Of a stretch of 33,187 nt of DNA, positions 23,266-31,710 are shown piece after piece (position 1 is the stretch's first letter; each line of letters begins with the position of its first letter). Location of the stretch: positions 1-33,187 of the forward strand of contig JADLHI010000114.1 of assembly GCA_020848895.1 (NCBI GenBank). Reading direction: 5' to 3'. The stretch is from Hyphomonadaceae bacterium. GTDB taxonomy: Bacteria; Pseudomonadota; Alphaproteobacteria; Caulobacterales; Aquidulcibacteraceae. The translations under genes and the position numbers were made by a program. The notes under the pieces are model-generated. The model made no database searches. It was given only the letters and a program-made list of their open reading frames with translations, and was not told where the DNA came from.

Positions 23266-23692
23266 AGGGCGTCGGCTCAACGTGGCGCGCCTCGATCCGC
23301 ACGCCGCCCCATTCAGTGCTCACGAGCCTCGGCGCCTGAGCGCCGGAATATTGAAGCACGAGCGTCGTCTCACCTTCCCAAATCAAATCTTCACCCGCGC
23401 CAGTTGCGGTGAAATCGTTGGCGACAACGGTTCCCGGAGGCGTCTCATCGACACGCGCCAAAGCCAGCGCGGATCGATCGCGCAGCATCAGCACGCTTCG
23501 TGACCCGCTCATCCCGCAACTGGCGCCATAAATCTCCGCCACGTAGCGCTGGCTCGGCGAAACGCGTGCGCGCATCAGCGAATACTCACACGGACTAAAG
23601 AGAAACGCGCTGGCGATCCAGCCGACCGCAAGCACGCCAAGCGCCGCGACAATCGCGGCGGTCATCAAAAACCGACGCAGCACCGGCGTCAC
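23264..23692 (-). CDS. Small membrane-anchored protein of unknown function
   Basis: About 142 residues. The start is taken as the GTG at 23690-23692, which overlaps the M48 protease stop as GTGA; a TTG two codons earlier is also possible. An N-terminal hydrophobic segment (RRFLMTAAIVAALGVLAVGWIASAFLF) serves as signal anchor, then a periplasmic domain with C-EYSLMRARVSPSQRYVAEIYGASCGMSGSRSVLMLRD, which has the sequence pattern of small exported domains with SP-x-x-x-Y-x-A-E-I-x-x-x-x-C-G. No function can be assigned. Overlap with the protease suggests cotranslation, so it may accompany the LemA/M48 pair. Confidence 0.72.
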   Translation of the reverse strand: MTPVLRRFLMTAAIVAALGVLAVGWIASAFLFSPCEYSLMRARVSPSQRYVAEIYGASCGMSGSRSVLMLRDRSALALARVDETPPGTVVANDFTATGAGEDLIWEGETTLVLQYSGAQAPRLVSTEWGGVRIEARHVEPTP

Positions 23693-24738
23693 CCCCAAGG
23701 CCCGCGTCTGGTTGGCGAGGGCGCCGGCGCAGGCGCCTCAGGCATCTCGACGCGTCCGCCGGCGAATTTCGCCAGCGCCTCGATGCGCTTTTCGATCGGT
23801 GGATGGGTCGCGAAGATGCTGGCGAAGTCCGAGTGCGGGTTCTCAATGAACATCTCACGCACCTCGGAAGGCGCGCTGGCCACGACCGCATTGCCCGAAA
23901 TCTTCTGCAACGCTTTGATCATCGCGTCCGGATTCTTCGTCAGCTCCACCGCGCCGGCATCGGCCAGATATTCACGCCGCCGCGACAGCGCAAAGCGGAT
24001 CACGATCGCCAGCGCATAGGCGACGCCAATGATCACCAGCGCCACGATGATGGCGATCACCGCTCCACCGCCGCTATCGCGGCTGCCGCCGCCGGAGCGC
24101 CGCGACGACCCGCCGCCGCCAACGCCGCCAAAGCGCAAACTCCGAAACGCCATCTCTCCGACAAACGAGAAGATGCCCACGAAAATCACCGCGATGATCA
24201 ACAAGCGCACGTCCGCGTTGCGGATATGCGTCAGCTCGTGCGCGAGCACAGCCTCCAGCTCTTCATCGTTCAACGTGTTCACCAATCCCCGCGTCACGGT
24301 GATTGAATATTGCCCCTTGTGCAGTCCGGTCGCAAAAGCGTTCAGCGCATCCGTCTCCATGATCCGCAGCGCCGGCATGGTGATGCCGCGCGAGATGCAA
24401 AGGTTCTCAAGCAAATTGTAGAGTTTCGGTTCAGCGCTGCGCTCGACCTTTCTGGCGCCCGTCGCTGCGTCGATAATGTTTTGGTAGAACGCATAAGCAA
24501 TGCCGAACCACAGGATCGCGCCCGCAATCGCGAACGGCCAAGCCTTCGCCAGCGCGTCCCCCGCCCAGATGAAATATCCGGTCATCGGGTCGTTGCCGTA
24601 ATACGTTCCGGTGAACCCCGCGAAGAGCAGGAAGAGCGCGTAGGTCAACAGCAACAACAGAACCGGAAAACCGGCCATGAGCAGCACGGTTTTCCAGTTG
24701 TTGTTCCAGATATGCGTCTGGAGGCCGTAGGCGCTCAT
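23689..24738 (-). CDS. M48 family zinc metalloprotease (HtpX-like)
   Basis: 349 residues from the ATG at 24736-24738 (MSAYGLQTH), with GAGGG upstream. Inner-membrane protease for membrane or misfolded proteins. Seen: membrane spans near 17-42 and 66-86, conserved IMETDALNAFATGLHKG (125-142), the zinc motif HELTH (167-171), two further spans separated by a Gly/Ser-rich low-complexity stretch (GGVGGGGSSRRSGGGSRDSGGG), and SRRREYLADAGAVELT with the third zinc ligand Glu. C-terminal HPPIEKRIEALA fits the family; a Pro/Ala-rich tail ends the protein. It lies downstream of lemA, the usual pair, but the two are separated here by a 105-bp repeat. Confidence 0.92.
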   Translation of the reverse strand: MSAYGLQTHIWNNNWKTVLLMAGFPVLLLLLTYALFLLFAGFTGTYYGNDPMTGYFIWAGDALAKAWPFAIAGAILWFGIAYAFYQNIIDAATGARKVERSAEPKLYNLLENLCISRGITMPALRIMETDALNAFATGLHKGQYSITVTRGLVNTLNDEELEAVLAHELTHIRNADVRLLIIAVIFVGIFSFVGEMAFRSLRFGGVGGGGSSRRSGGGSRDSGGGAVIAIIVALVIIGVAYALAIVIRFALSRRREYLADAGAVELTKNPDAMIKALQKISGNAVVASAPSEVREMFIENPHSDFASIFATHPPIEKRIEALAKFAGGRVEMPEAPAPAPSPTRRGPWG

Positions 24739-24749
24739 CAACGTCCCTC

Positions 24750-24854
24750 GTCATTCCGGGTCTCGGCGCGAACCGAGAACCCGGAACCCAGAGGCAAACG
24801 TTCAGCGCCACGACCCCCCGGGTTCCGGATCGCGCTCTGCGCGTCCGGAATGAC
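24750..24854. repeat. Dispersed palindromic repeat, copy A
   Basis: Begins GTCATTCCGG and ends CCGGAATGAC (perfect 10-bp terminal inverted repeats), with internal CCGGAACCCAGAGGCAAACG and CCGGGTTCCGGATCGCGCT segments that also pair. Its sequence corresponds to the reverse complement of the repeat at 27792-27893. Non-coding. It lies between lemA and the M48 gene. Confidence 0.85.
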
Positions 24855-24897
24855 AAGGACAATGTTCGTTTCGCGTTTGCGGCTCACTGAAAGACGG

Positions 24898-25473
24898 TCA
24901 GTTGAACTTAACCTGCGGAGGCGCCGCATCCATCGAAGCGCGGTTGTCTTCGCCGACGTCGAAGAACACGCGCGGGCCAAAGCCGAACATGTTGGCGAAC
25001 ATCACCGCCGGGAATTGCTCGCGCGCGGTGTTGTATTCGCCGACGGCGTTGTTGAAGAACCGCCGCGCCGCGGCGAGCTTGTTCTCGATATCCGTTAGCT
25101 CAGCTTGGAGCTGTTGGAAATTCGTGTTGGCCTTCAGGTCCGGATAAGCTTCCGACAACGCGATGAGGCGCCCAAGCGCTGCGCCCAGCACGCCTTCAGC
25201 TTGGCCCATGGCTTTCGCATCGCCAGTCCGCTCGGCGCTCACCGCCGCGTTGCGGGCCTGGATCACCGCTTCCAGCGTGCCCTTCTCGTGCGCGGCGTAA
25301 CCTTTCACGGTCTCAACCAGGTTTGGGATGAGGTCGTGCCGCTGCTTCAGCTGCACGTCGATGTCGGCGAAGGCCTGGTTGCAGTTCTGACGAAGCGCGA
25401 CGAGGCGGTTATAGATGCCGATCAGCAGCACCGCCAAAACGACGATGACGATCAGGACAATAATCAAAGTCAT
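24898..25473 (-). CDS. lemA: LemA family protein
   Basis: 191 residues with an N-terminal membrane segment (LIIVLIVIVVLAVLLIGIY, 3-21) and a cytoplasm- or periplasm-facing four-helix domain. The family signature is clear: YNRLVALRQNCNQAFADIDVQLKQRHDLIPNLVETVKGYAAHEKGTLEAV (21-70), then AYPDLKANTNFQQLQAEL-x-x-x-ENKLAAARRFFNNAVGEYN and QFPAVMFANMFGF. Complete. The function of LemA is not settled; it is usually encoded with HtpX-like or M48/TPM proteins, as here. Start ATG at 25471-25473 with GGGTCT-like weak ribosome site. parC ends 54 nt upstream. Confidence 0.94.
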   Translation of the reverse strand: MTLIIVLIVIVVLAVLLIGIYNRLVALRQNCNQAFADIDVQLKQRHDLIPNLVETVKGYAAHEKGTLEAVIQARNAAVSAERTGDAKAMGQAEGVLGAALGRLIALSEAYPDLKANTNFQQLQAELTDIENKLAAARRFFNNAVGEYNTAREQFPAVMFANMFGFGPRVFFDVGEDNRASMDAAPPQVKFN

Positions 25474-25527
25474 GGAGACCCTTTCCCGGACGAACGGGCT
25501 CTATGTAGCGTATGCCTATGGGTAACG

Positions 25528-27768
25528 CTATCCGATCACGTCGCTGAAGCGGCCCGAGCGCGAGAAGCCCTTTGGCGCCACCTTGCCGGCGCCGCCGCGC
25601 TTGCCGCGAAACTCCTTCCATTCGGCCACGGCGCGATTGCGCCCAGCGCTGTCTTCCCAGGAAAGCCCCTCGGTCTTGTCGAACACCTTCACGTCCGCCA
25701 GCCCGCGGTCGTGATAGCTCTGCAGCTTCACGCCCTTGCCGCGGTTCATCTCCGGCATCTCGGCGAGCGGAAAGATCAGAAGCTTCTTGCGCTCGCCGAT
25801 CACCGCCACCTGGTCGCCGACAACCTTCGCCGCTTGCATCGCGCGCCCGTTCAGCACCTGCTTGCCTGAGCGCTTCGTCGCCAGCATCTCGCTCTCAGGC
25901 ACGACAAAGCCGTAGCCCTCGTGGCTCGCGACAAGGCGCTTGGAACCTTCTTCGTACTTAAAGAGCGCTACCACCTCGTCGATATCGCCAAGTTCGATAG
26001 ACAAGCGGATCGGCTCGCCGTGCCCGCGCCCACCAGGCAATTTATGCGCATCGAGCGTGAACGCGCGGCCATCGGAGGCAAACGCCAACAGCTTGTCGGT
26101 CGTCTCGCAGCGCACGATGTGCTGCGGCCCGTCGCCTTCCTTAAACTGGAGGTTGCCTAAATCGCCGTGGCCTTTGAGCGCCCGGATCCAACCCTTCTCG
26201 GACAAGATCACCGTCACCGGCTCGCGCGCCACGAACGCCTCGATATCGACTTCGCCTGCCACCGCAGCCGCTTCGCCCAACTCGGTGCGGCGTTTGCCGA
26301 ACGGCGTGCCCGGGCTGAAGAGCTTGCGCGTCTCTTTGAGTTCGCTCGCAACCTTGCGCCATTGCTTGCGCGTATCTTCGAGCAAGCCTTGCAAGTCCGC
26401 TTGCTCTTCGCGAAGTGCTGCGTCCTCACGCCGGATTTCCATTTCCTCGAGCTTGCGCAATTGCCGCAGGCGCGTGTTGAGGATGGCTTCGGCTTGCGTC
26501 TCATTCAGCTTGAAGCGCTGGATCAGCTTCGCCTTCGGATCGTCCTCGTTGCGAATGATGCGGATCACTTCATCGAGATTGAGGAAGACGATCAGCAGGC
26601 CGGCCAAGACGTCCAAGCGCGCGGCGATCTTCTCAAGCCGGAACGCCGTGCGCCGCTGCAGCACGTCGCGGCGGTGATCAAGGAACGCGCGCAACACGTC
26701 CTTCAAGCTCATCACCCGCGGCGCACCCTGCGCATCCAGCACGTTCATATTAAGCGAAATCCGGCTCTCAAGCGCGGTGAGCTTGAACAAGCTCTCCATC
26801 AAGATTTCCGGCTCAACCGTCCGCGACTTCGGCTCCAGCACAAGACGCAAATCCTCGGCGCTCTCATCGCGCACGTCGCCCAGAAGCGGCGCTTTCTTGT
26901 TCTCGATGACAGCCGCCAAAGCCTCAACCAGCTTCGATTTCTGCACCAAGTGCGGAATCTCAGTGACGACGATCCGCCACATGCCGCGGCCGAGATCTTC
27001 GGTGTGCCAGCGCGCACGCACGCGGAAACCGCCGCGACCGGTATCGTACGCCTCGTGGATCGCTTCCGGCGCTTCAACGACAATGCCGCCGGTCGGGAAA
27101 TCCGGACCGGGAATGACCTTCAGCAAATCCGCTGTCGTCGCCTTCGAATTGTCGATCAACAGCAAGCAGCCGTCGATCAGCTCAGCGAGATTGTGGGGCG
27201 GAATGCTCGTCGCCATGCCGACAGCGATGCCGGACGAGCCGTTCGCCAACAGGTTCGGAAACGCCGCCGGCAACACCGCCGGCTCTTCCTTCGAGCCATC
27301 GTAACTCGGACGAAAATCAACCGCGTCTTCGTCGATGCCTTCAAGCAAGGCCTCGGCCGCCTTGGTCATGCGGCTTTCGGTGTAGCGCATCGCCGCTGGG
27401 CTATCGCCGTCGATGTTGCCGAAATTGCCTTGGCCGTCGATCAGCGGATAGCGCGAGTTGAAGTCTTGCGCGAGACGTACGAGCGCGTCGTAAATCGATT
27501 GGTCGCCGTGCGGGTGATAATCGCCCATCACGTCGCCGACGACCTTCGCGCTCTTGCGGAACGCCGCATCAGCCGTGAGGTTGAGCCGCTTCATCGCGTA
27601 GAGCACGCGCCGGTGCACCGGCTTCAAACCATCGCGCACATCGGGCAGCGCCCGGCTGGTGATCGTAGAAAGCGCGTACGCGAGATAACGCTTGGCCAGC
27701 GCTTCCCCAATCGGCTCATCTACAATGCGCCCGCCTTCTTCTGGCGATCTCGTTATGTCATCGGCCAT
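25528..27768 (-). CDS. parC: DNA topoisomerase IV subunit A (ParC)
   Basis: 746 residues. Separates linked daughter chromosomes with ParE (not in the window). Seen: N-terminal [29 protein letters not shown] (31-59), the breakage region with catalytic Tyr129 in [26 protein letters not shown], a coiled-coil segment around 440-480 ([26 protein letters not shown]) and a C-terminal beta-pinwheel. The resistance-determining stretch reads [10 protein letters not shown]: Gln90 stands where E. coli ParC has Ser80, and Asp94 where it has Glu84. Length and motifs say ParC and not GyrA, which has a longer C-terminal domain with a GyrA box. Downstream of recO, separated by a repeat. Confidence 0.94.
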   Translation of the reverse strand: MADDITRSPEEGGRIVDEPIGEALAKRYLAYALSTITSRALPDVRDGLKPVHRRVLYAMKRLNLTADAAFRKSAKVVGDVMGDYHPHGDQSIYDALVRLAQDFNSRYPLIDGQGNFGNIDGDSPAAMRYTESRMTKAAEALLEGIDEDAVDFRPSYDGSKEEPAVLPAAFPNLLANGSSGIAVGMATSIPPHNLAELIDGCLLLIDNSKATTADLLKVIPGPDFPTGGIVVEAPEAIHEAYDTGRGGFRVRARWHTEDLGRGMWRIVVTEIPHLVQKSKLVEALAAVIENKKAPLLGDVRDESAEDLRLVLEPKSRTVEPEILMESLFKLTALESRISLNMNVLDAQGAPRVMSLKDVLRAFLDHRRDVLQRRTAFRLEKIAARLDVLAGLLIVFLNLDEVIRIIRNEDDPKAKLIQRFKLNETQAEAILNTRLRQLRKLEEMEIRREDAALREEQADLQGLLEDTRKQWRKVASELKETRKLFSPGTPFGKRRTELGEAAAVAGEVDIEAFVAREPVTVILSEKGWIRALKGHGDLGNLQFKEGDGPQHIVRCETTDKLLAFASDGRAFTLDAHKLPGGRGHGEPIRLSIELGDIDEVVALFKYEEGSKRLVASHEGYGFVVPESEMLATKRSGKQVLNGRAMQAAKVVGDQVAVIGERKKLLIFPLAEMPEMNRGKGVKLQSYHDRGLADVKVFDKTEGLSWEDSAGRNRAVAEWKEFRGKRGGAGKVAPKGFSRSGRFSDVIG

Positions 27769-27791
27769 GTTCTATCGCCATCTCATCCTTC

Positions 27792-27893
27792 GTCATTCCG
27801 GACGCGCGGAGCGCGATCCGGAACCCAGGGGCAAACGACGAGGCGGTCGCCCCTGGGTTCCGGGTTCTCAGCTTCGCTGAGCCCCGGAATGAC
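27792..27893. repeat. Dispersed palindromic repeat, copy B
   Basis: GTCATTCCGG at the left and CCGGAATGAC at the right, 102 bp. The interior is largely a reversed version of copy A, including CCGGAACCCAGGGGCAAACG and CTCAGCTTCGCTGAG. It forms one long imperfect hairpin. Located in the recO/parC gap. Confidence 0.87.
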
Positions 27894-27901
27894 GGCTTGT
27901 A

Positions 27902-28630
27902 TTAGAGTCGTCCCGCAAATCCTAAACGCTCAATCAGCCGCCGCCTTTGGTCCGGCATGCCTTCGCCGCGATGCTCGAACACGCGCCGTTCCAGGAAATA
28001 TCCGGCCAAAGCAAAGGCGTCGGCCACATCCCCAGATTTTAGTTGCGCGTCCGCATCAACCAGGAACGGCGGCAATCTGAGGAGAACGTCCGCGTGCGGC
28101 GCGCCCGCTTCCGCCGTCGCGGCGCGTCCAGTGCGGGGGCTGACCCAGGCAAGGTTCTGCGTCTCGCCCGTCACCACACAGCGCGAAAGATCGAGTCCGT
28201 AGCCCAGCGCCGCGAGCAAACCCAACTCAAAACGCGTGTAGAGCGCCGGCCAAATATCGGTATGCGGCATCGCTTCGATCAGCACGATCAGCGCGTCGTA
28301 GAGCTGCGGATACGCTTGGCGTTCAGGCGTAGCGCCACGGATCAGCGAAACGGCGGACGAAAGGCCCGCCAGCGCAATCGGATCATCGAGCAGCCGCGTC
28401 GCATGCGGCTCAAGCAACTCAAGCGGACTGTAATAACCAAGCTGCTCGGCCAACCTCGCCTTCCAGCCGGCGTGCACGAGATTGCCGGATTGCAAAATCG
28501 GCTGCGACTTGCGCCCCGCATGCACCACCCCGCCAAACCGCCCATGCTCGCGCGCAAACACTTCCGCGACGAGCTTGCCTTCGCCAAACGGCCGCGCACC
28601 TAGCACGATCGCATCATCCACCCATTCCAT
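27902..28630 (-). CDS. recO: DNA repair protein RecO
   Basis: 242 residues. Helps load RecA onto SSB-coated gaps with RecR. N-terminal OB fold (MEWVDDAIVLGARPFGEGKLVAEVFAREHGRFGGVVHAGRKS, 1-42), then helical ARLAEQLGYYSPLELLEP...LYDALIVLIEAMPH, FELGLLAALGYGLDLSRCVVTG, matching alphaproteobacterial RecO. Start ATG 28628-28630 overlaps the last base of the upstream DUF5615 stop (TGATG), so it is likely translationally coupled to the toxin-like gene. It sits in the conserved rnc-era-recO order, interrupted by a toxin-antitoxin-like pair. Confidence 0.93.
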   Translation of the reverse strand: MEWVDDAIVLGARPFGEGKLVAEVFAREHGRFGGVVHAGRKSQPILQSGNLVHAGWKARLAEQLGYYSPLELLEPHATRLLDDPIALAGLSSAVSLIRGATPERQAYPQLYDALIVLIEAMPHTDIWPALYTRFELGLLAALGYGLDLSRCVVTGETQNLAWVSPRTGRAATAEAGAPHADVLLRLPPFLVDADAQLKSGDVADAFALAGYFLERRVFEHRGEGMPDQRRRLIERLGFAGRL

Positions 28631-28956
28631 CAGCGCACTTCAACGATCGGCTCGTGGGCCAAAGCGGGTTCTACGACGGACCAGGTGCGGGCCATGATCT
28701 CGAACAATTCTTGCTTGGTGGTATTGCCGATGCGGAGCCACAAGATTGTTGGCCCACCAGCCTCTCTCAGACGCCGCTCAGCAAAATCGGTGTCCTTGGT
28801 GACGATGACCGCTGCTTCTGTTTGCGCATGATCCCAGATAACACGGTCATCTACCTCGCTGAGACCAACGAAGAACACGTGCTTGGCGCTGTGGCCCCGC
28901 TCCTCAAACCACTTCGCCAAGACCGGCGGCAATTGCTGGTCGACAATGAACTTCAT
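28630..28956 (-). CDS. DUF5615 PIN-like protein, probable toxin
   Basis: 108 residues. N-terminal MKFIVDQQLPPVLAKWFEERGHSAKHV with Asp6, then SEVDDRVIWDHAQTEAAVIVTKDTDFAER with an Asp pair (55, 57), and PTILWLRIGNTTKQELFEIM. This is the DUF5615 (Mut7-C/PIN-like) pattern; the acidic residues are spaced as in PIN-type nucleases (D...D-x-D). Such proteins are predicted RNases paired with DUF433 antitoxins. The start overlaps the DUF433 stop by 4 nt, and the stop overlaps the recO start by one base. Enzyme activity is inferred only from family. Confidence 0.87.
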   Translation of the reverse strand: MKFIVDQQLPPVLAKWFEERGHSAKHVFFVGLSEVDDRVIWDHAQTEAAVIVTKDTDFAERRLREAGGPTILWLRIGNTTKQELFEIMARTWSVVEPALAHEPIVEVR

Positions 28957-29180
28957 TCAGCAGCAAGTACGACCGTATGTCCGAGTTGAGCCGCCGCGTA
29001 GGCAAGGCTGGCGCGGATGTCGTCAGCTTCGAGGTAGGGATAGTCCTCCAGGATCTGCTCCTGTGTCGCGCCGCCGGCGAGCATGTCCAGGATATCACTT
29101 ACGCGAATCCTCATCCGGCGAATGCAAGGCCGACCGCCCATCTTTCCGGGCTCAATGGTGATGCGATCCAAGAGGCTCAT
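28953..29180 (-). CDS. DUF433 protein, probable antitoxin
   Basis: 75 residues from ATG 29178-29180 (MSLLDRITIEPGKMGGRPCIRRMRI). DUF433 hallmark: D-RI-x-I-x-P-x-x-M-x-GRPCI-R-x-RI-x-V (5-27), then SDILDMLAGGATQEQILEDYPYLEADDIRASLAYAA (28-63), a winged-helix-like DNA-binding fold found in antitoxins of the VapB class paired with PIN-like toxins. An in-frame TTG six codons upstream is less likely because the promoter found at 29187-29215 would start transcription at or near the ATG. Autoregulation is expected for such modules. Confidence 0.88.
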   Translation of the reverse strand: MSLLDRITIEPGKMGGRPCIRRMRIRVSDILDMLAGGATQEQILEDYPYLEADDIRASLAYAAAQLGHTVVLAAE

Positions 29181-29186
29181 GACGCC

Positions 29187-29215
29187 AATATAGGGCAAAA
29201 TACCTTAGCGGTCAC
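29187..29215 (-). promoter_or_regulatory. Candidate promoter of the toxin-antitoxin pair, leaderless
   Basis: Minus strand GTGACC (complement of 29210-29215) is separated by exactly 17 nt from TATATT (complement of 29187-29192). The ATG of the DUF433 gene lies 6 nt beyond the -10, so the transcript could start on the ATG itself. The -35 overlaps the era stop codon. Confidence 0.5.
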
Positions 29216-30138
29216 GCCTCGTAATCCAATCCCAGCCGCTGAAACACCGAGCGCTGCTCGTGCCAATCTTCATCGACCTTCACGTGCAAGAAGAGGTGAA
29301 TGCGCCGACCGAACGCCGCTTCCATTTCCTTGCGCGCCAATTCGCCGATCGTCTTGATCGTCTGGCCCTTCGCGCCAATCGCGATCTTTCGCTGGCTCTC
29401 GCGCGCCACATAAATCGTCTGATCGATCTTAGCCGAGCCGTCCTTGCGCTCCTCCCAAGTATCGGTCTCGACAATCAGTTCATATGGCAGCTCTTCGTGC
29501 AAGCGCAGGAACGCCTTCTCGCGCGTGATCTCCGCCGCCAGCACACGCGCCGGCGCGTCCATCGTCTGATCTTCCGGGAACAGCCACGGCCCCTCGGGCG
29601 CGCGCTCGGCCAACGTGCGCGCAATGTCCTCAACGCCATCGCCTTTACGCGCCGCGACCATGAACACGTCCGTATAGAGGCCTTCCTCCACCAGCTTCGT
29701 TGTGATCTCCAACAAAGCCGGGCGCGGCACGGCGTCCACCTTGTTGAGCACCAAGATGGAGGCCAGCTCCATCTGCTTCAGTTTTTTCGCGATAGCCGCG
29801 GTATCCGCGACCGCGTGCGCGTCCGCACCCTTGGCGCCAGAAGCATGCGCGGCGGCATCAACGACATGGACGATCGCGTCCGCGCCTTCGAGCGCGCTCC
29901 AAGCCGCCGCCACCATGGCGCGATCCAAGCGCCGCTTCGGCGAGAACACACCGGGCGTATCAATCAGCACAAGCTGCACTTCATCGCGCATCGCGATGCC
30001 GCGCACCAAAGCGCGCGTCGTCTGCACCTTCTGCGTCACCGCCGCAACCTTCGCGCCGACGAGCGTGTTCACCAGCGTAGATTTGCCGGCGTTCGGCGCG
30101 CCAAGCACCGCGACCACAGCGCAACGTTGCTCAGCCAC
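29212..30138 (-). CDS. era: GTPase Era
   Basis: 308 residues. Binds 16S rRNA near its 3' end and helps 30S maturation. G1 GAPNAGKST (13-21), G3 DTPG (60-63), G4 NKVD (132-135), and a KH domain with GAKG in QRKIAIGAKGQTIKTIGELARKEME (about 245-270). Standard length. The start ATG at 30136-30138 overlaps the rnc end by 8 nt, so rnc and era are translationally linked. The usual next gene, recO, is displaced by the DUF433/DUF5615 pair. Confidence 0.97.
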   Translation of the reverse strand: MAEQRCAVVAVLGAPNAGKSTLVNTLVGAKVAAVTQKVQTTRALVRGIAMRDEVQLVLIDTPGVFSPKRRLDRAMVAAAWSALEGADAIVHVVDAAAHASGAKGADAHAVADTAAIAKKLKQMELASILVLNKVDAVPRPALLEITTKLVEEGLYTDVFMVAARKGDGVEDIARTLAERAPEGPWLFPEDQTMDAPARVLAAEITREKAFLRLHEELPYELIVETDTWEERKDGSAKIDQTIYVARESQRKIAIGAKGQTIKTIGELARKEMEAAFGRRIHLFLHVKVDEDWHEQRSVFQRLGLDYEA

Positions 30139-30835
30139 GCTCGCCTCGCGCCTTCAAAAATGCTTCCGCCGCGGCGCGTTGTGCGTCGCGCTTGGAACTG
30201 CCTTCGCCGCGAACCGGCGCGAAACCTTCCACGTGCGCCTCGATAATGAAATGCGGTGCGTGTTCCGGCCCGGACTGACCGATCTCGACATAGCGCAAAT
30301 GCTTCTTCTTCGCCGCCGCCCATTCCTGCAACGCGGTTTTCGCATCCTGGCGCACCCCCTTTGCGTCTTCAAACGCGCCCCCCCAAAAGTGCGTGATGAA
30401 GGCCCGCGCGGTTTCCAGATCGCCATCGAGGTAGAGCGCCGCAATCACGGATTCGCAAATGTCTCCGAGGATCGCCTCTTTCTGGCGCCCGCCATGCGCT
30501 TCTTCAGCGGGCGACAAAATCAGCGCTTCGCCTAAACCGGCCGCGCGCGCCGCTCGCGCGCACGCATGACGATTGACCAACGAATTGTAGCGCGGCGCGA
30601 GTTCGCCTTCTTGCTCAGTTTGATTGTCCGCCAGCAGCCGCTCGGCCACGCAAAGCCCGAGCACGCGATCGCCGAGAAACTCCAGCCGATCGTAATCGCG
30701 CTTGCGCTTCTGACCTTCGTGCACGCTGCCGTGCGTCAGCGCCTCGCGCAGCAGCGCGCGGTCCTTGAAGGCGTAGCCGATCCGCTGTTCAAGCGCGGCG
30801 AGCTTGGCGTCGTGGTCAGCGGCCGGCCCTTTCAT
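30131..30835 (-). CDS. rnc: Ribonuclease III
   Basis: 234 residues. Cuts double-stranded RNA in rRNA precursors and other transcripts. Catalytic domain: signature DRLEFLGDRVLG with E52 and D56, second acidic pair in ILGDICESVIAALYLDGD, and a C-terminal double-stranded RNA-binding domain (about 165-230, DAKTALQEWAAAKKKHLRY...SSKRDAQRAAAEAFLK). The Arg after GD in place of the more common Ala is seen in some relatives. Start ATG at 30833-30835; a 10-nt gap to lepB, 8-nt overlap with era. Confidence 0.96.
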   Translation of the reverse strand: MKGPAADHDAKLAALEQRIGYAFKDRALLREALTHGSVHEGQKRKRDYDRLEFLGDRVLGLCVAERLLADNQTEQEGELAPRYNSLVNRHACARAARAAGLGEALILSPAEEAHGGRQKEAILGDICESVIAALYLDGDLETARAFITHFWGGAFEDAKGVRQDAKTALQEWAAAKKKHLRYVEIGQSGPEHAPHFIIEAHVEGFAPVRGEGSSKRDAQRAAAEAFLKARGERG

Positions 30836-30845
30836 GGGCCGCGCC

Positions 30846-31607
30846 TCAATTGACCGACTTCAAGAAGCGTTCGCCGCGGAAGCCGGTGAACAAGGTCCAC
30901 GGGCGCACGATCGAGGTCGTATGGTCGAACGAGACCGCCACGAACTGCGCCGGCCCAACCAAATTCTCAAACGGCACCATGCCGACCATGCGGCGGCTGT
31001 CGTCGGAATTGTCGCGGTCGTCGCCCATCATGAAGTAATTGCCGGCCGGCACCGTGACTTCGCGCGTGTTGTCGAGTTCGGTCATGCCTTTATCGCATGT
31101 CACGTAGCTCACGCCGTTCGGCAGCGTCTCGCGGTAGAGCGTTGCTTCGACAGTATAGCCGGCGCCATCCGGACATTCGCTGGTCGTGCCGATACGCTCG
31201 CGCGGCACCGCTTCGCCATTGATGTGCAACACGCCGTCGATCATCTGGATGCGATCGCCGGGAAGCCCGATGAGCCGCTTGATGAAATCGCGGTACGGTT
31301 CCGGCGCCGGGCGGAACACGATCACGTCGCCCCGCTGCGGCTGGCTGCCGAACAAGCGTCCGTGCGGCAGCAACCCTTCAAGCGGTGCAAACGAATAGCG
31401 GCCGTAGCCATAAGACCATTTGGTCACGACGATATAGTCGCCAACCGCAAGCGTCGGCTGCATCGAGCCGGACGGAATGCGGAATGGCTGCGCGATCGTG
31501 AACCGCAGCACCATGGCGAGCGCCAGCGCGTAGAGGATCGTCTTCACATTGTCCCAGAAGACGTCCATCGCGGGCGTCGAAGAACCACTCGTCGTCGTCA
31601 TGCTCAT
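30846..31607 (-). CDS. lepB: Signal peptidase I
   Basis: 253 residues. Inner-membrane enzyme that removes Sec signal peptides in the periplasm. One N-terminal membrane span (about 21-40) followed by PSGSMQPTL with catalytic Ser48, and FIKRLIGLPGD with general-base Lys110; later box GDDRDNSDDSR. Complete. Two ATGs (31605-31607 and 31599-31601) are possible; the first is used. Upstream gap of 103 nt to acpS has no clear feature. In its usual place before rnc. Confidence 0.96.
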   Translation of the reverse strand: MSMTTTSGSSTPAMDVFWDNVKTILYALALAMVLRFTIAQPFRIPSGSMQPTLAVGDYIVVTKWSYGYGRYSFAPLEGLLPHGRLFGSQPQRGDVIVFRPAPEPYRDFIKRLIGLPGDRIQMIDGVLHINGEAVPRERIGTTSECPDGAGYTVEATLYRETLPNGVSYVTCDKGMTELDNTREVTVPAGNYFMMGDDRDNSDDSRRMVGMVPFENLVGPAQFVAVSFDHTTSIVRPWTLFTGFRGERFLKSVN

Positions 31608-31710
31608 GCGTTTCTCGATTATGACCCTGCGGCCGCCCGACCCTGTAGTGCCCGATCTGTACTGACTGGGCCGCCCCCGGCGCGGCCATGCTTTTCCCCA
31701 CCGGAGAGGC

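Noticed and set aside
26167..28080. Long plus-strand open frame opposite parC and recO
   Set aside because: Arg/His/Gln-rich product without domains, exactly antisense to two certain genes; typical of high-GC codon mirroring.
29260..30246. Plus-strand frame opposite era
   Set aside because: Mirror of era codons; Era has all GTPase motifs and the KH domain on the minus strand.
31608..31710. Possible small gene between lepB and acpS
   Set aside because: The open minus frame here is an out-of-frame continuation across acpS; no start with ribosome site and no hydrophobic or domain pattern.
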